7,894 nucleotides of DNA from Candidatus Omnitrophota bacterium (GTDB taxonomy: Bacteria > Omnitrophota > Gorgyraeia > Gygaellales > Profunditerraquicolaceae). The notes beneath the pieces are model-generated. The model was not told the origin of the DNA. It was given only the letters and a program-made list of their open reading frames with translations, and searched no databases. This document shows, one piece after another, positions 1 through 6,515 of the stretch. The stretch lies in NCBI GenBank assembly GCA_023228185.1, contig JALOBQ010000043.1:1-7894 (forward strand), written 5' to 3'. A program made the translations under genes and the position numbers. Numbering within the stretch: position 1 is the first letter of the stretch; every line of letters starts with the position of its first letter.

Positions 1-498
1 AGATGGATCCCACTGCATTTTTTCAGGAGCTTGGCCGTATTTATACCAAAATTTCTGCCGGAAATAACCGGAATTCCAAAGAATACCAATTCCTACAACA
101 GGCAATTTATAATCAGCGATGGTTTTAACCGTATCACCGGCCAATACGCCCAAGCCGCCGGAATATATCGGCATATCAATAATATTATTGGCATGCAAAG
201 CGAAAAAATAATCCGTGACCCGGGAATTAGAGAACACGGCATTTTCCGGCATCTGATTATTGGGGTTAAGCGGAAGCTGAGAAGAGAATTTATTATAAAA
301 ACTGGTAGCCAGGCCGTATTCCATGGAAAAATAGGCGATCTTCTTTTCTTCGGCTGATGAAAGCAGCCTTTTTTCGGCTTTAATTATCGGCTCAAGCGGG
401 AAACCGAAATATTTACCGTCGCCTATATTATTCTGGTAACGCTCCTGGAATTGGTCAATGCTGACCAAAGAAGTAAATTCTTGCGTGAGTTTATCCAT
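1..498 (-). CDS. glgP: Alpha-glucan (glycogen/starch) phosphorylase, N-terminal part, runs off the window
   Basis: Reading the minus strand from the ATG at 498 gives 166 codons without a stop, up to the window edge, so only the N-terminus is present. The protein begins MDKLTQEFTSLVSIDQF. It carries IAYFSMEYGL (about residues 48-57) and IYSGGLGVLAGD (about 124-135), followed by PVVGIGILWNSGYFRQ. These are hallmarks of the N-terminal half of family GT35 phosphorylases of the short bacterial/archaeal type. Known for the family: a cytoplasmic, pyridoxal-phosphate-dependent enzyme that phosphorolyses alpha-1,4-glucans to glucose-1-phosphate. The PLP-binding lysine and glucan sites lie outside the window. 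No clear Shine-Dalgarno precedes the ATG, only an A/T run, but no better start is seen and the N-terminus has the expected length before the first motif. A promoter lies just upstream. The gene is separated from the giant gene by an inverted-repeat element, so it is probably transcribed on its own. Whether the symbol should be glgP or malP cannot be decided. Confidence 0.92.
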   Translation of the reverse strand, partial: MDKLTQEFTSLVSIDQFQERYQNNIGDGKYFGFPLEPIIKAEKRLLSSAEEKKIAYFSMEYGLATSFYNKFSSQLPLNPNNQMPENAVFSNSRVTDYFFALHANNIIDMPIYSGGLGVLAGDTVKTIADYKLPVVGIGILWNSGYFRQKFWYKYGQAPEKMQWDPS

Positions 499-538
499 AA
501 AAAAATATTTTTGTTAAGAGTTAGGGATTAGCGTTACC

Positions 539-567
539 ATATTATTATATAAGATTTGCCTTGTCAA
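539..567 (-). promoter_or_regulatory. Sigma70-like promoter of the phosphorylase gene
   Basis: On the minus strand a perfect -35 box TTGACA (562-567) is followed after 17 nt by TAATAT (539-544). The overlapping TATAAT would leave only 12 nt and is a less likely -10. Transcription would start near 532, giving a leader of about 33 nt before the ATG at 498. The -35 lies 9 nt outside the end of the inverted-repeat element at 577-695. Confidence 0.65.
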
Positions 568-576
568 TGCCTAATC

Positions 577-695
577 GTAGACAGTCTATGTAACTTTATG
601 GGATAGTTAGATTTACAAAAGAAATACGCATAACTTAAACCCAAGGATTTGTTTTGTAACAACATCTGCCACATAGAGTTACGTAGACTGTCTAC
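577..695. repeat. MITE-like element with 24-bp terminal inverted repeats
   Basis: The left arm 577-600 begins GTAGACAGTCTATGTAAC. The reverse complement of the right arm (672-695) begins GTAGACAGTCTACGTAAC. The 24-nt arms differ at two positions. Each arm starts with a near-perfect 13-nt palindrome. The internal 71 bp have no coding potential that I can see. The right end overlaps the stop codon (692-694) of the giant gene. I see no convincing target-site duplication in the flanks. It could be a miniature mobile element, a dispersed palindromic repeat, or a long hairpin acting as a 3'-end structure for the giant transcript. It fills the gap between the two genes. Confidence 0.65.
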
Positions 696-3600
696 AAAGG
701 TTGGGAAGGGCAGGCAATGCTGCTTAAACCAAATAACAATTCATTATTCTGTTTACCGGATTCAAGCAAAATAAGTATCGCCTTTAGTTGAGTATCTGCA
801 ATAGCTAGATTCTCTTCCTGCGAGCGCAGTATATCGGCAATGCACGAAATTACTCTAGTTAATTCCTTTTGCGCGTCTTTTGCCTGGCTACCGGTCCTGG
901 CATATTCTTTAATCCTGTCGCTAGATGGAATAATTCCTGCTTTAAGCATGCTCTGAATATTCACCCATTCCTGATTTAAATTAATATTCGCTACCGGAGC
1001 CATTCCACCAGTAATTGTCTGCCGGTTAAATGCCGGCGCATTGGCCATCGGCTGCGTAATAATCGGTAAACCACGAAAATCTATACCGCCTGTTTTATCT
1101 GTTCTCGATAATGCCGGTAAACTTATGCTTTGCGCGTTAGGTATTGAAAAACTAGACGGGCTTTTAATAACCTGCTGTTGGTGCCGCAATAATTCTCTTG
1201 CACCATCTATAGAAAGCCCCATCCAAAGAGCCCGTTGTTGATCGTCTTCATCTGAAAAAACCTCTTCCCGATTTGTATAATCCATCACACTAAAACCTAG
1301 GTCATTATGGAACTTGATTACATCTTCAACACCCTCTCCTTCACGCGGATGCGAGACGATTAATGTCTTAATATCAGGCGCAATATAACCTTGCAACATT
1401 ATTTCCACTGCTTTAGCCATTAGTATTTCCGCTAACCCTTGCCGCTGGTAATTTTTATCTATTTCTATATAATCCGCGTAATAAACGTCTTTCGCTGAAC
1501 CATCAGCGAACGGAAACGGCTTACGCACATAAATACTCAAACCCACTATCGTTCCGCTAACTGTTTCCAATTTAACCATAAAACCTTTGCCTGCGTTGAT
1601 TGCTTCAACCTCTGCTTCCCATCTTGCCCGGCTAAAGAAACGGTTTTCGTTTTGACTGAACCATTTCTGTAATGATTCTTCCATTGCATCCGAATTAGTA
1701 ATTTTAGATACGAAGGCCTCATCATTGCCCACCTTAAACGGCCCGGAGAGTATCGGTGAACTGGTTTGCACCCCAAACACACCTTTCTCCTGCATTAATA
1801 TCCTAAAATCAGGACTGATACTGGCAAATTTCGCGGGATCCTCAGTGGAAATAAAATTGCTATCTCTTAACGCAAACAGAGAAAAATCATTGAGCCCCTG
1901 TTTCCGCCCATCCCTAATAAGATCCGCGAAATTAATCAACCAGGTTATATCAACGGCACGGCCGGAATTAATATTCTGATATATATTAACACGGGCATTC
2001 TTAATTTTATCCTGATTAGCGCTCCAAACAACATTCGGCTGTTCAATCACATCAGATAACCGTGCAACGCCATAATCGCTGGTAATCACAAAACCTTTCT
2101 TCAACGCCGCGCCGATATTCTTTTGCCAAGCAAAGGCCTCTAAACTTATCGCGATTTCTTTTCCTTCAGGTAGAACCAAATCATTATCCGCCAAATAATC
2201 TTCTAATTTTTTGTCAGATACCTGGCCAAGCTCTTCTTGCAAACGGCCAGCTTTAACAGTTATATATATTTCTTTAAGCTCTCCTGATTGCATCCTCACA
2301 ATATGCACCGGAAACGCATCCACTAGTTCATTGGAAATAAAAACGCCGTTAACCTCTTTCAATTCTTTCAATTCTTTCCACGCCACTTTATCCCCAAATT
2401 GGGCTAACTTTTCCGCCTGAACAACTTTAAGCCGCGAGCTAATTTCTACAATTGTATATTTAAAATCCGCGGAATTATAAAGTTTTTGGCCTTGCGGATC
2501 ATTTTTCAAATAGGTCAGAATATTTTTAGCCAGTGCGCCTGTACCCGCGCCCATCTCTACAATCTCAAAACTCGGATGATTTTGCATAAAACTACTCCAC
2601 ATTTCAATGATCTGATCAGCCATTTGACTACCGAAATTAATGTTTTCCGCAAAAGTATCAAAATCACCATTCTTGCTTATATTGACCTGCTGCTGATAAT
2701 ATCCGCTATCCGGATCATAAAGCGCACTTTGCATAAAATCGGCAAATGTAATTTTTCCGCCTGATTGTTTAATCTTTTGTTCCAGCGTCTTTAAAATATC
2801 TTTCCGTTCCACCGGCGAACTGGCGTTAGGGCTTAATAAAGTCTTTGTTGACTGTTGCGCGCCAGAAATCACCGTACCATTAAACAATTGTTTAAGTTCC
2901 TTTGACGTTGCCGCAGGCCATTGCGCGTTAAACCGCCCATCGCCATGTTTGCCTGTACCGATCTTACCCACCAAATGCGGCCCGAGATTCTTTAAATGCT
3001 GTTCAGCATTGCCACTACAATAATAAAGATAGGTGCCTACATTTATCTCGTCTTCACTAAGCGTTTGAGCCCCCATTTTTTTTGCAGCCGCAAGAAACTT
3101 CTCCCTGTCCTGTAAAAGAAGCGCGGCGTGCGCGATGAGCGCATCCTTTGGACTGCGGAATGTTCCATATAAATATTTCGCCCCGCCTTCATTAACAATT
3201 ATTTGATCATTAGTAATGAAACCATCGTAACTTTGCGGCAATAATCCACGTTCTTTCAACTCTGTCTGCACAGAACCGAATCTATCCAGGCCGATGGGCA
3301 TGGTTGTGCTAAAAGCGGCAATATTACCCTCTATGATAGCCCGGGCATATTCAAGATAGCCTTCCGCGAATGCCGCGCCGATAAAAAAACTTAGATCTAT
3401 GTTAATACCCTGATCTTGCAAATATTGATGCGCCTCTAATAAAGGCTTAACAACTTCCGGCATAGATAAATAAAATAATATTTTCTGCGGGGCACGGCGG
3501 AACTCTTCTTCTATCTTTCTTGAAACCGCTTCTGTCGCTGTAGGATTAACCGTCAAATCTATCGCCTGGCTGACGATCTCCATAACTTCCTGGTTGTTTT

Positions 3601-6295
3601 CCTGCGCGGTAAACTGCATATAAGATAAAGCCGTGATAAAATTATCTTTATAGGTTGATAACGCCTTAAGACGTGTTTCCACAGAAAGAGTTTGATCGCG
3701 CGTAAGCGATAAAAAAGCAGACATAATATTATAGTAGTAAGCGTTGCTTCTATCAGGAACTATCAAGTTTGCTAATTCTTCGGATGTTCTAACTTTTCCG
3801 TAAGCAACATATTGAGTGATCCATTTCGTAATCGACCCGGCACCTAAATGACCGGATCGTTTATTAATTTCTGATACTCGGTTAAGGAATTTCGCAGTGT
3901 CTTTGGCTATCAAAACAGCCTGCTCAATAGAAAGCGCTCCAGAAGATAAATCATCAAGTAATAGGGCCAACTTTGATTTTGTTTCAAAAGAAAAACTACT
4001 TTGAGAAATATTATTCAACACGCTAATTGCCGAATCAGAACCAACTTGAAGTAAAATACTTCCTGCCTCTTTATAATCATCTACTACTTTATCCGGATAA
4101 GCTTTAGCTATTTTTACAAGTATGGGGGCAAACCAAGAATACTGTTTTAACCTATCCGCAGTATTTAGGATCCCAGATACAGAAGCGTGTTCTGCCGCCT
4201 GCCTGATAAACTGTTCTACCACCAAAGAATCAAACCCAGGATACGACTCTAACAAAGAAGCATTAACAATAATTGCCACCGGATCATCCTTAAGTAATGT
4301 TTCTATCGCCTGCCTAACCAACGGTTCATAAAGAGGATTCTGCGTAAAGGCCGAATTTTTTAATAATACAGGAAGTTCCTTAAAGGGATCTTTAGCCAAA
4401 ATCTCCTCATAATGTTTATAAAGCGTTGTTCTCACCAAGGGGCTGACTTGTTCTTTTTGGCCAAGAGGATTGTTAATCGGCATTAATGTTTGTCCTATCA
4501 TCTGCGCGGGAAGTACCGTTAAAGCTGCTGCTAAAGCAACCTTCTTAATATCGCTTACCGGCGAGCTGGCCACAAAAGAAGGCTTATCTTGTCCAATTTT
4601 TTGTTGTTGATTATTATAATGGTAGGTAATCTCCTTGTTCTTTATATCAGCGATTAACCAATCTAAATCCTCAAAACCACTTGCTGTTTTATCAACAATA
4701 TCACTAATATGTTCGCCCAAAGCTTCAGTAAAAGCATTTCTTATTGCGTTCTTATTATCTTGGGCCTCTTTTAACGCAAACATATCATTATTCATAGGGC
4801 TACCACCAAATAAATATAAAGTATATTTAGCGCTGATAGGATCTATTATTTTCTTAATTCCTTCTATATAGTTATAGAAACCTTTGTTTAAATTCTTATC
4901 CGAAACTTGACTGATTACGTATGGATAATGTCCCAGAATCCCCAATTTCCCTTCATTATCTATTAAAACCGAAACTACGCAGTTAGCCGCTCCGGATGTT
5001 TGAAGTAAATCACCGGAAACACCCCAGTTTCCAGATCTTATATTACCCACGCCATAATTATGTATTTTTAAAGATAATTCTGAATTACTAAAATCATCTG
5101 AAGCATAATTAATTTCCCTAATATCTATGGCAGTAAGTGGTGAGCTGACAACAGCAGCTTCCCCTGTTTCCATCCGGATATTACCATTAGCATCAACTAC
5201 CGCTCTTTGGATATAATCAGCTTCTATCGCCATAACACGGCTACTGGATATTTTATTTAACTGTATGTTGTTTGGTATATCCGCAAAAGCAATACCACCA
5301 GAAGTATATGTTCTGATTACCTGACCAAAGGCCGTGGAGTGCTTTTCCTTAATGTTGTATTCGCCATTATTGAATGAATCGCGGTATTGTTTGAAATATG
5401 ACTGTTTATCCCAGGCTTTTTGAGAAGTAAGCCCGCTAAGTGTTCTGCTATTGATCAAGCTGGCATATTTACCTTTACTGGAAACGAATTTAGATTTAAA
5501 CCATTGGGATAAAATTAACGAATAATAAACCTGGCGCAGCGCAGCGTATTTCTTAGAAGAGTTTACTTGCAGAATAAGCTTCGGAAGAATCATCTCTCGG
5601 ATAAGGCTGGATGCATATTCATTAAGCTCTTTCAGCCTGGGGTCATTAAAACTGTATCCCGCGGAATCTTTTAAGTAATCCTGCTCCAGCATGACTTTAA
5701 GAGTAGCTTTATAAATATAGGCGTTACTGCCGGATTCCCGGACGATAATTTCACCCGGTACAATCCAGGGACGGGTTAAAGTAGGAATAGTAATATTTTC
5801 CTGGCCAAAAAGCGCTCCCGCTTTTTTATAAAGAAGATCCCAGTATTTCCTGCCTTCTTGCGTTTCCGGTGAGGTTGCTACCGCGGTATCTTTCTTTAGC
5901 TGGACATCAGCTTCGAGCAAAACCCTGCCCAAGTCTGTCTTAGCAAGATAAGCATCCATAATATTATCCGGTGAATCCGGCCTCAAATTCACCCAGAAAG
6001 AATCATTAGGTAAAACAAGCCCAATAAGAAAATAATCAAATAACTTTTTAGCCCCGGTTTCTAAATCTTCCGGCCGGTCACCTTTATCAAGCATAAGTTT
6101 AAAAATATCACTATTATTGTCGTAAGAGAGGTAACGCAAATGCAGGGGCCGGAATTTATCCTGAACGATTTGATTACGCAATCCGCTAAAATAACCAGAG
6201 ATATCCATCTGGCCGGCAATTTGGGCAAAAGCGGATTGCTCAAAAATCAGCAAAAAACATAATAAAAAAGATAAAGATTTTCTCAATTTACTCAT
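692..6295 (-). CDS. Giant secreted-looking multidomain protein (CheD-like, MidA-type methyltransferase, GNAT)
   Basis: A single uninterrupted frame of 1867 residues. Residues 1-24 form a signal peptide: basic SKLRK, then hydrophobic SFLLCFLLIF, with likely cleavage at AFA/Q. Modules in order: conserved N-terminal region (about 25-340), CheD-like domain (about 405-545), helical repeats (about 582-950), unassigned domain (about 965-1150), MidA/NDUFAF7-type methyltransferase (about 1164-1500), GNAT acetyltransferase (about 1518-1690) and C-terminal tail (about 1736-1867). SSP-V/I/L motifs end at residues 387, 580, 1162 and 1515, at or near module joints. The ATG at 6295 has AGGA three nt upstream (rather close) and directly opens the signal peptide, which supports this start. 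A promoter lies about 50 nt upstream. The stop codon lies in an inverted-repeat element. I know no characterised protein with this layout. The N- and C-terminal modules resemble, from memory, large Omnitrophota proteins. The overall function is unknown; a polyprotein, a multi-enzyme effector or a surface protein are all possible. Confidence 0.93.
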   Translation of the reverse strand: MSKLRKSLSFLLCFLLIFEQSAFAQIAGQMDISGYFSGLRNQIVQDKFRPLHLRYLSYDNNSDIFKLMLDKGDRPEDLETGAKKLFDYFLIGLVLPNDSFWVNLRPDSPDNIMDAYLAKTDLGRVLLEADVQLKKDTAVATSPETQEGRKYWDLLYKKAGALFGQENITIPTLTRPWIVPGEIIVRESGSNAYIYKATLKVMLEQDYLKDSAGYSFNDPRLKELNEYASSLIREMILPKLILQVNSSKKYAALRQVYYSLILSQWFKSKFVSSKGKYASLINSRTLSGLTSQKAWDKQSYFKQYRDSFNNGEYNIKEKHSTAFGQVIRTYTSGGIAFADIPNNIQLNKISSSRVMAIEADYIQRAVVDANGNIRMETGEAAVVSSPLTAIDIREINYASDDFSNSELSLKIHNYGVGNIRSGNWGVSGDLLQTSGAANCVVSVLIDNEGKLGILGHYPYVISQVSDKNLNKGFYNYIEGIKKIIDPISAKYTLYLFGGSPMNNDMFALKEAQDNKNAIRNAFTEALGEHISDIVDKTASGFEDLDWLIADIKNKEITYHYNNQQQKIGQDKPSFVASSPVSDIKKVALAAALTVLPAQMIGQTLMPINNPLGQKEQVSPLVRTTLYKHYEEILAKDPFKELPVLLKNSAFTQNPLYEPLVRQAIETLLKDDPVAIIVNASLLESYPGFDSLVVEQFIRQAAEHASVSGILNTADRLKQYSWFAPILVKIAKAYPDKVVDDYKEAGSILLQVGSDSAISVLNNISQSSFSFETKSKLALLLDDLSSGALSIEQAVLIAKDTAKFLNRVSEINKRSGHLGAGSITKWITQYVAYGKVRTSEELANLIVPDRSNAYYYNIMSAFLSLTRDQTLSVETRLKALSTYKDNFITALSYMQFTAQENNQEVMEIVSQAIDLTVNPTATEAVSRKIEEEFRRAPQKILFYLSMPEVVKPLLEAHQYLQDQGINIDLSFFIGAAFAEGYLEYARAIIEGNIAAFSTTMPIGLDRFGSVQTELKERGLLPQSYDGFITNDQIIVNEGGAKYLYGTFRSPKDALIAHAALLLQDREKFLAAAKKMGAQTLSEDEINVGTYLYYCSGNAEQHLKNLGPHLVGKIGTGKHGDGRFNAQWPAATSKELKQLFNGTVISGAQQSTKTLLSPNASSPVERKDILKTLEQKIKQSGGKITFADFMQSALYDPDSGYYQQQVNISKNGDFDTFAENINFGSQMADQIIEMWSSFMQNHPSFEIVEMGAGTGALAKNILTYLKNDPQGQKLYNSADFKYTIVEISSRLKVVQAEKLAQFGDKVAWKELKELKEVNGVFISNELVDAFPVHIVRMQSGELKEIYITVKAGRLQEELGQVSDKKLEDYLADNDLVLPEGKEIAISLEAFAWQKNIGAALKKGFVITSDYGVARLSDVIEQPNVVWSANQDKIKNARVNIYQNINSGRAVDITWLINFADLIRDGRKQGLNDFSLFALRDSNFISTEDPAKFASISPDFRILMQEKGVFGVQTSSPILSGPFKVGNDEAFVSKITNSDAMEESLQKWFSQNENRFFSRARWEAEVEAINAGKGFMVKLETVSGTIVGLSIYVRKPFPFADGSAKDVYYADYIEIDKNYQRQGLAEILMAKAVEIMLQGYIAPDIKTLIVSHPREGEGVEDVIKFHNDLGFSVMDYTNREEVFSDEDDQQRALWMGLSIDGARELLRHQQQVIKSPSSFSIPNAQSISLPALSRTDKTGGIDFRGLPIITQPMANAPAFNRQTITGGMAPVANINLNQEWVNIQSMLKAGIIPSSDRIKEYARTGSQAKDAQKELTRVISCIADILRSQEENLAIADTQLKAILILLESGKQNNELLFGLSSIACPSQPL
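695..1090 (-). other. Conserved C-terminal tail of the giant protein (residues about 1736-1867)
   Basis: Opens with GGIDFRGLPIITQPM after a low-complexity linker. It then runs through NLNQEWVNIQSMLKAGIIPS, SDRIKEYARTGSQ, ELTRVISCIADILRSQEENL and LKAILILLESGKQNNELLFG: four or five amphipathic helices. From memory this block also recurs at the C-terminus of other large Omnitrophota proteins with unrelated central domains, so it may serve sorting, anchoring or assembly. It has no recognisable catalytic motif. The last codons run into the inverted-repeat element. Confidence 0.5.
1226..1744 (-). other. GNAT acetyltransferase domain (residues about 1518-1690)
   Basis: Contains YIEIDKNYQRQGLAEILMAK, the GNAT strand-4/motif A region, with the acetyl-CoA pyrophosphate loop Q1617-R-Q-G-L-A. 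It is preceded by GTIVGLSIYVRKP and followed by TLIVSHPREG and FHNDLGFSVMDYTN, the usual C-terminal FY..LGF block. The fold is complete, roughly 170 residues. It is known to transfer acyl groups from acyl-CoA to amines, but the acceptor cannot be predicted. The domain follows the fourth SSP joint and precedes a Ser/Pro linker (SPSSF at 1712-1716). Confidence 0.8.
1754..1765 (-). repeat. SSP joint 4 (codons for T1511-S-S-P1514)
   Basis: Coding sequence ACCAGTTCACCG. It lies between the methyltransferase and GNAT domains. Same consensus, again AGY then TCR for the two serines. Confidence 0.6.
1796..2806 (-). other. MidA/NDUFAF7-family SAM-dependent methyltransferase domain (residues about 1164-1500)
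   Basis: Visible family motifs: ITFADFMQSALYDPDSGYY near residues 1182-1200, the SAM-binding motif I region EIVEMGAGTGALA (E1247, G1249, G1251, G1253), motif II YTIVEISSRLK, ISNELVDAFPVH (N1322, E1323, D1326) and GFVITSDYG. These are characteristic of COG1565 / Methyltransf_28. Known: NDUFAF7 methylates an arginine of a complex I subunit, and bacterial roles are poorly defined. The length is about that of free-standing members. The glycine-rich SAM loop is intact, so activity is plausible. Finding it inside an exported multidomain chain is unusual. Confidence 0.85.
2813..2824 (-). repeat. SSP joint 3 (codons for A1158-S-S-P1161)
   Basis: Coding sequence GCCAGTTCGCCG. It lies immediately before the methyltransferase domain and differs from joint 2 at a single synonymous base. 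Confidence 0.6.
2846..3403 (-). other. Unassigned globular domain (residues about 965-1150)
   Basis: A well-ordered looking domain with distinctive blocks: FFIGAAFAEGYLEYARA (glutamate 978), NEGGAKYLYGTFRSPKDAL, NVGTYLYYCSGNAEQHLKNL (cysteine 1093) and GKIGTGKHGDGRFNAQWP. The order (acidic residue in a helix, a Tyr/Gly block, then a YY.SG.A..HL block) is faintly like lysozyme/transglycosylase folds, which would fit export to the periplasm. The match is too weak to name an enzyme. It is followed by the third SSP joint. Confidence 0.4.
3446..4552 (-). other. Alpha-helical repeat region (residues about 582-950)
   Basis: Starts with a signal-like hydrophobic stretch (KKVALAAALTVLPA), then a series of amphipathic helices. 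At about 638-745 at least three units of 32-35 residues are visible, with helices around ELPVLLKNSAF, VAIIVNASLLESYPG and FAPILVKIAKAYPD. These look like HEAT- or TPR-type repeats, but I cannot assign a named family. The later part (about 750-950) continues helix-rich without obvious periodicity. A protein-binding scaffold role is the likeliest inference. Confidence 0.5.
4559..4570 (-). repeat. SSP joint 2 (codons for A576-S-S-P579)
   Basis: Coding sequence GCCAGCTCGCCG. It lies between the CheD-like domain and the helical-repeat region, just before the internal hydrophobic stretch. Same 12-nt consensus as the other joints. Confidence 0.6.
4661..5083 (-). other. CheD-like cysteine deamidase domain (residues about 405-545)
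   Basis: The segment GDLLQTSGAANCVVSVLIDN, followed by a histidine in GHYPYV, aligns with the CheD core. T433, C439 and H456 are spaced 6 and 17 residues apart, the same spacing as the Thr-Cys-His triad of CheD chemoreceptor glutamine deamidases. The aspartate 7 residues after the cysteine is also kept. Further on, LYLFGGSPMN matches the CheD block with FGGA.M, and AIRNAFTEAL matches the IG.RN helix. Known for the fold: hydrolysis or transfer at glutamine side chains, also used by CNF-type toxins. No chemotaxis gene is nearby and the domain sits in a secreted-looking protein, so its substrate is probably not a chemoreceptor. Confidence 0.75.
5138..5149 (-). repeat. SSP joint 1 (codons for V383-S-S-P386)
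   Basis: Coding sequence GTCAGCTCACCA. It lies between the N-terminal module and the CheD-like domain. It fits the 12-nt consensus RYCAGYTCRCCR shared by all four joints of this gene. Confidence 0.6.
5276..6223 (-). other. Conserved N-terminal module of the giant protein (residues about 25-340)
   Basis: Directly after the signal peptide. It contains stretches such as FRPLHLRYLSYD, LPNDSFWVNLRPDSPDN, GRVLLEADVQLKKDTA, TLTRPWIVPGEI, KATLKVMLEQDYLK and ALRQVYYSLILSQWF. From memory, closely similar blocks recur near the start of many large Omnitrophota proteins whose downstream domains differ. This suggests a shared export, sorting or scaffold module. I recognise no enzyme fold or catalytic motif. 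The family recollection cannot be verified here. Confidence 0.5.
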
Positions 6296-6347
6296 TTGTC
6301 CTAAATGGGTTAATTAGCGTTTAGTTATTACTCGAACCTATAGTTAA

Positions 6348-6375
6348 AGTATATAGTATAGGTAAGCCGATACAA
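6348..6375 (-). promoter_or_regulatory. Putative sigma70-like promoter of the giant gene
   Basis: On the minus strand TTGTAT (6370-6375) and TATACT (6348-6353) are separated by 16 nt. The -10 differs from TATAAT at one position; the -35 is weak beyond its TTG. A second TATACT lies at 6355-6360. The start would be near 6341, giving a leader of about 45 nt before the ATG at 6295. Confidence 0.5.
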
Positions 6376-6395
6376 GGACTTGGCATGGTTTTTAG

Positions 6396-6407
6396 GAAAG
6401 CGCTTTC
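6396..6407. promoter_or_regulatory. Perfect palindrome GAAAGCGCTTTC, LacI/CcpA-type operator-like site
   Basis: A 12-bp perfect palindrome with the central CG and AAAGCGCTTT core typical of LacI-family operators, including catabolite-responsive elements. It lies about 20 bp upstream of the -35 of the giant gene's promoter. Position and symmetry suggest a regulator-binding site. It is partly enclosed by TTTTAG/CTAAAA, so it could instead be part of a weak hairpin. No regulator gene is in the window. Confidence 0.35.
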
Positions 6408-6420
6408 TTTTCTAAAATCT

Positions 6421-6488
6421 GAAAAAAATAAAAGCGTTATTTCAATTTTAGGCGAAAATTCGCTTTCGCCGCTTATTTGAAACAACGC
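6421..6488 (-). terminator. Intrinsic terminator of the zinc-ribbon membrane protein gene
   Basis: On the minus strand a long hairpin is followed by a T-rich run TTTTATTTTTTT (6422-6433). Stem segments: GCGTT/AACGC (6484-6488 with 6434-6438), TTTCAA/TTGAAA (6440-6445 with 6477-6482), a small internal loop, and GGCGAAA/TTTCGCC (6451-6457 with 6464-6470) around a 6-nt loop. It starts 28 nt after the gene's stop codon. A further 7-bp AT-rich hairpin (6498-6517) overlaps that stop codon. This isolates the giant gene downstream from read-through. Confidence 0.7.
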
Positions 6489-6515
6489 CCTATTTTAAAT
6501 TAGGAAGTAACCTAA

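Noticed and set aside
31..357. Plus-strand open frame of 108 codons
   Set aside because: It is antisense to the phosphorylase N-terminus, whose conserved motifs on the minus strand are unmistakable.
1546..1782. Second minus-strand frame inside the giant gene
   Set aside because: It overlaps the GNAT-coding region in another frame and its translation shows no domain.
5867..5875. TSP at residues 141-143 as a further joint
   Set aside because: It lies inside the conserved N-terminal module and its codons do not fit the 12-nt joint consensus.
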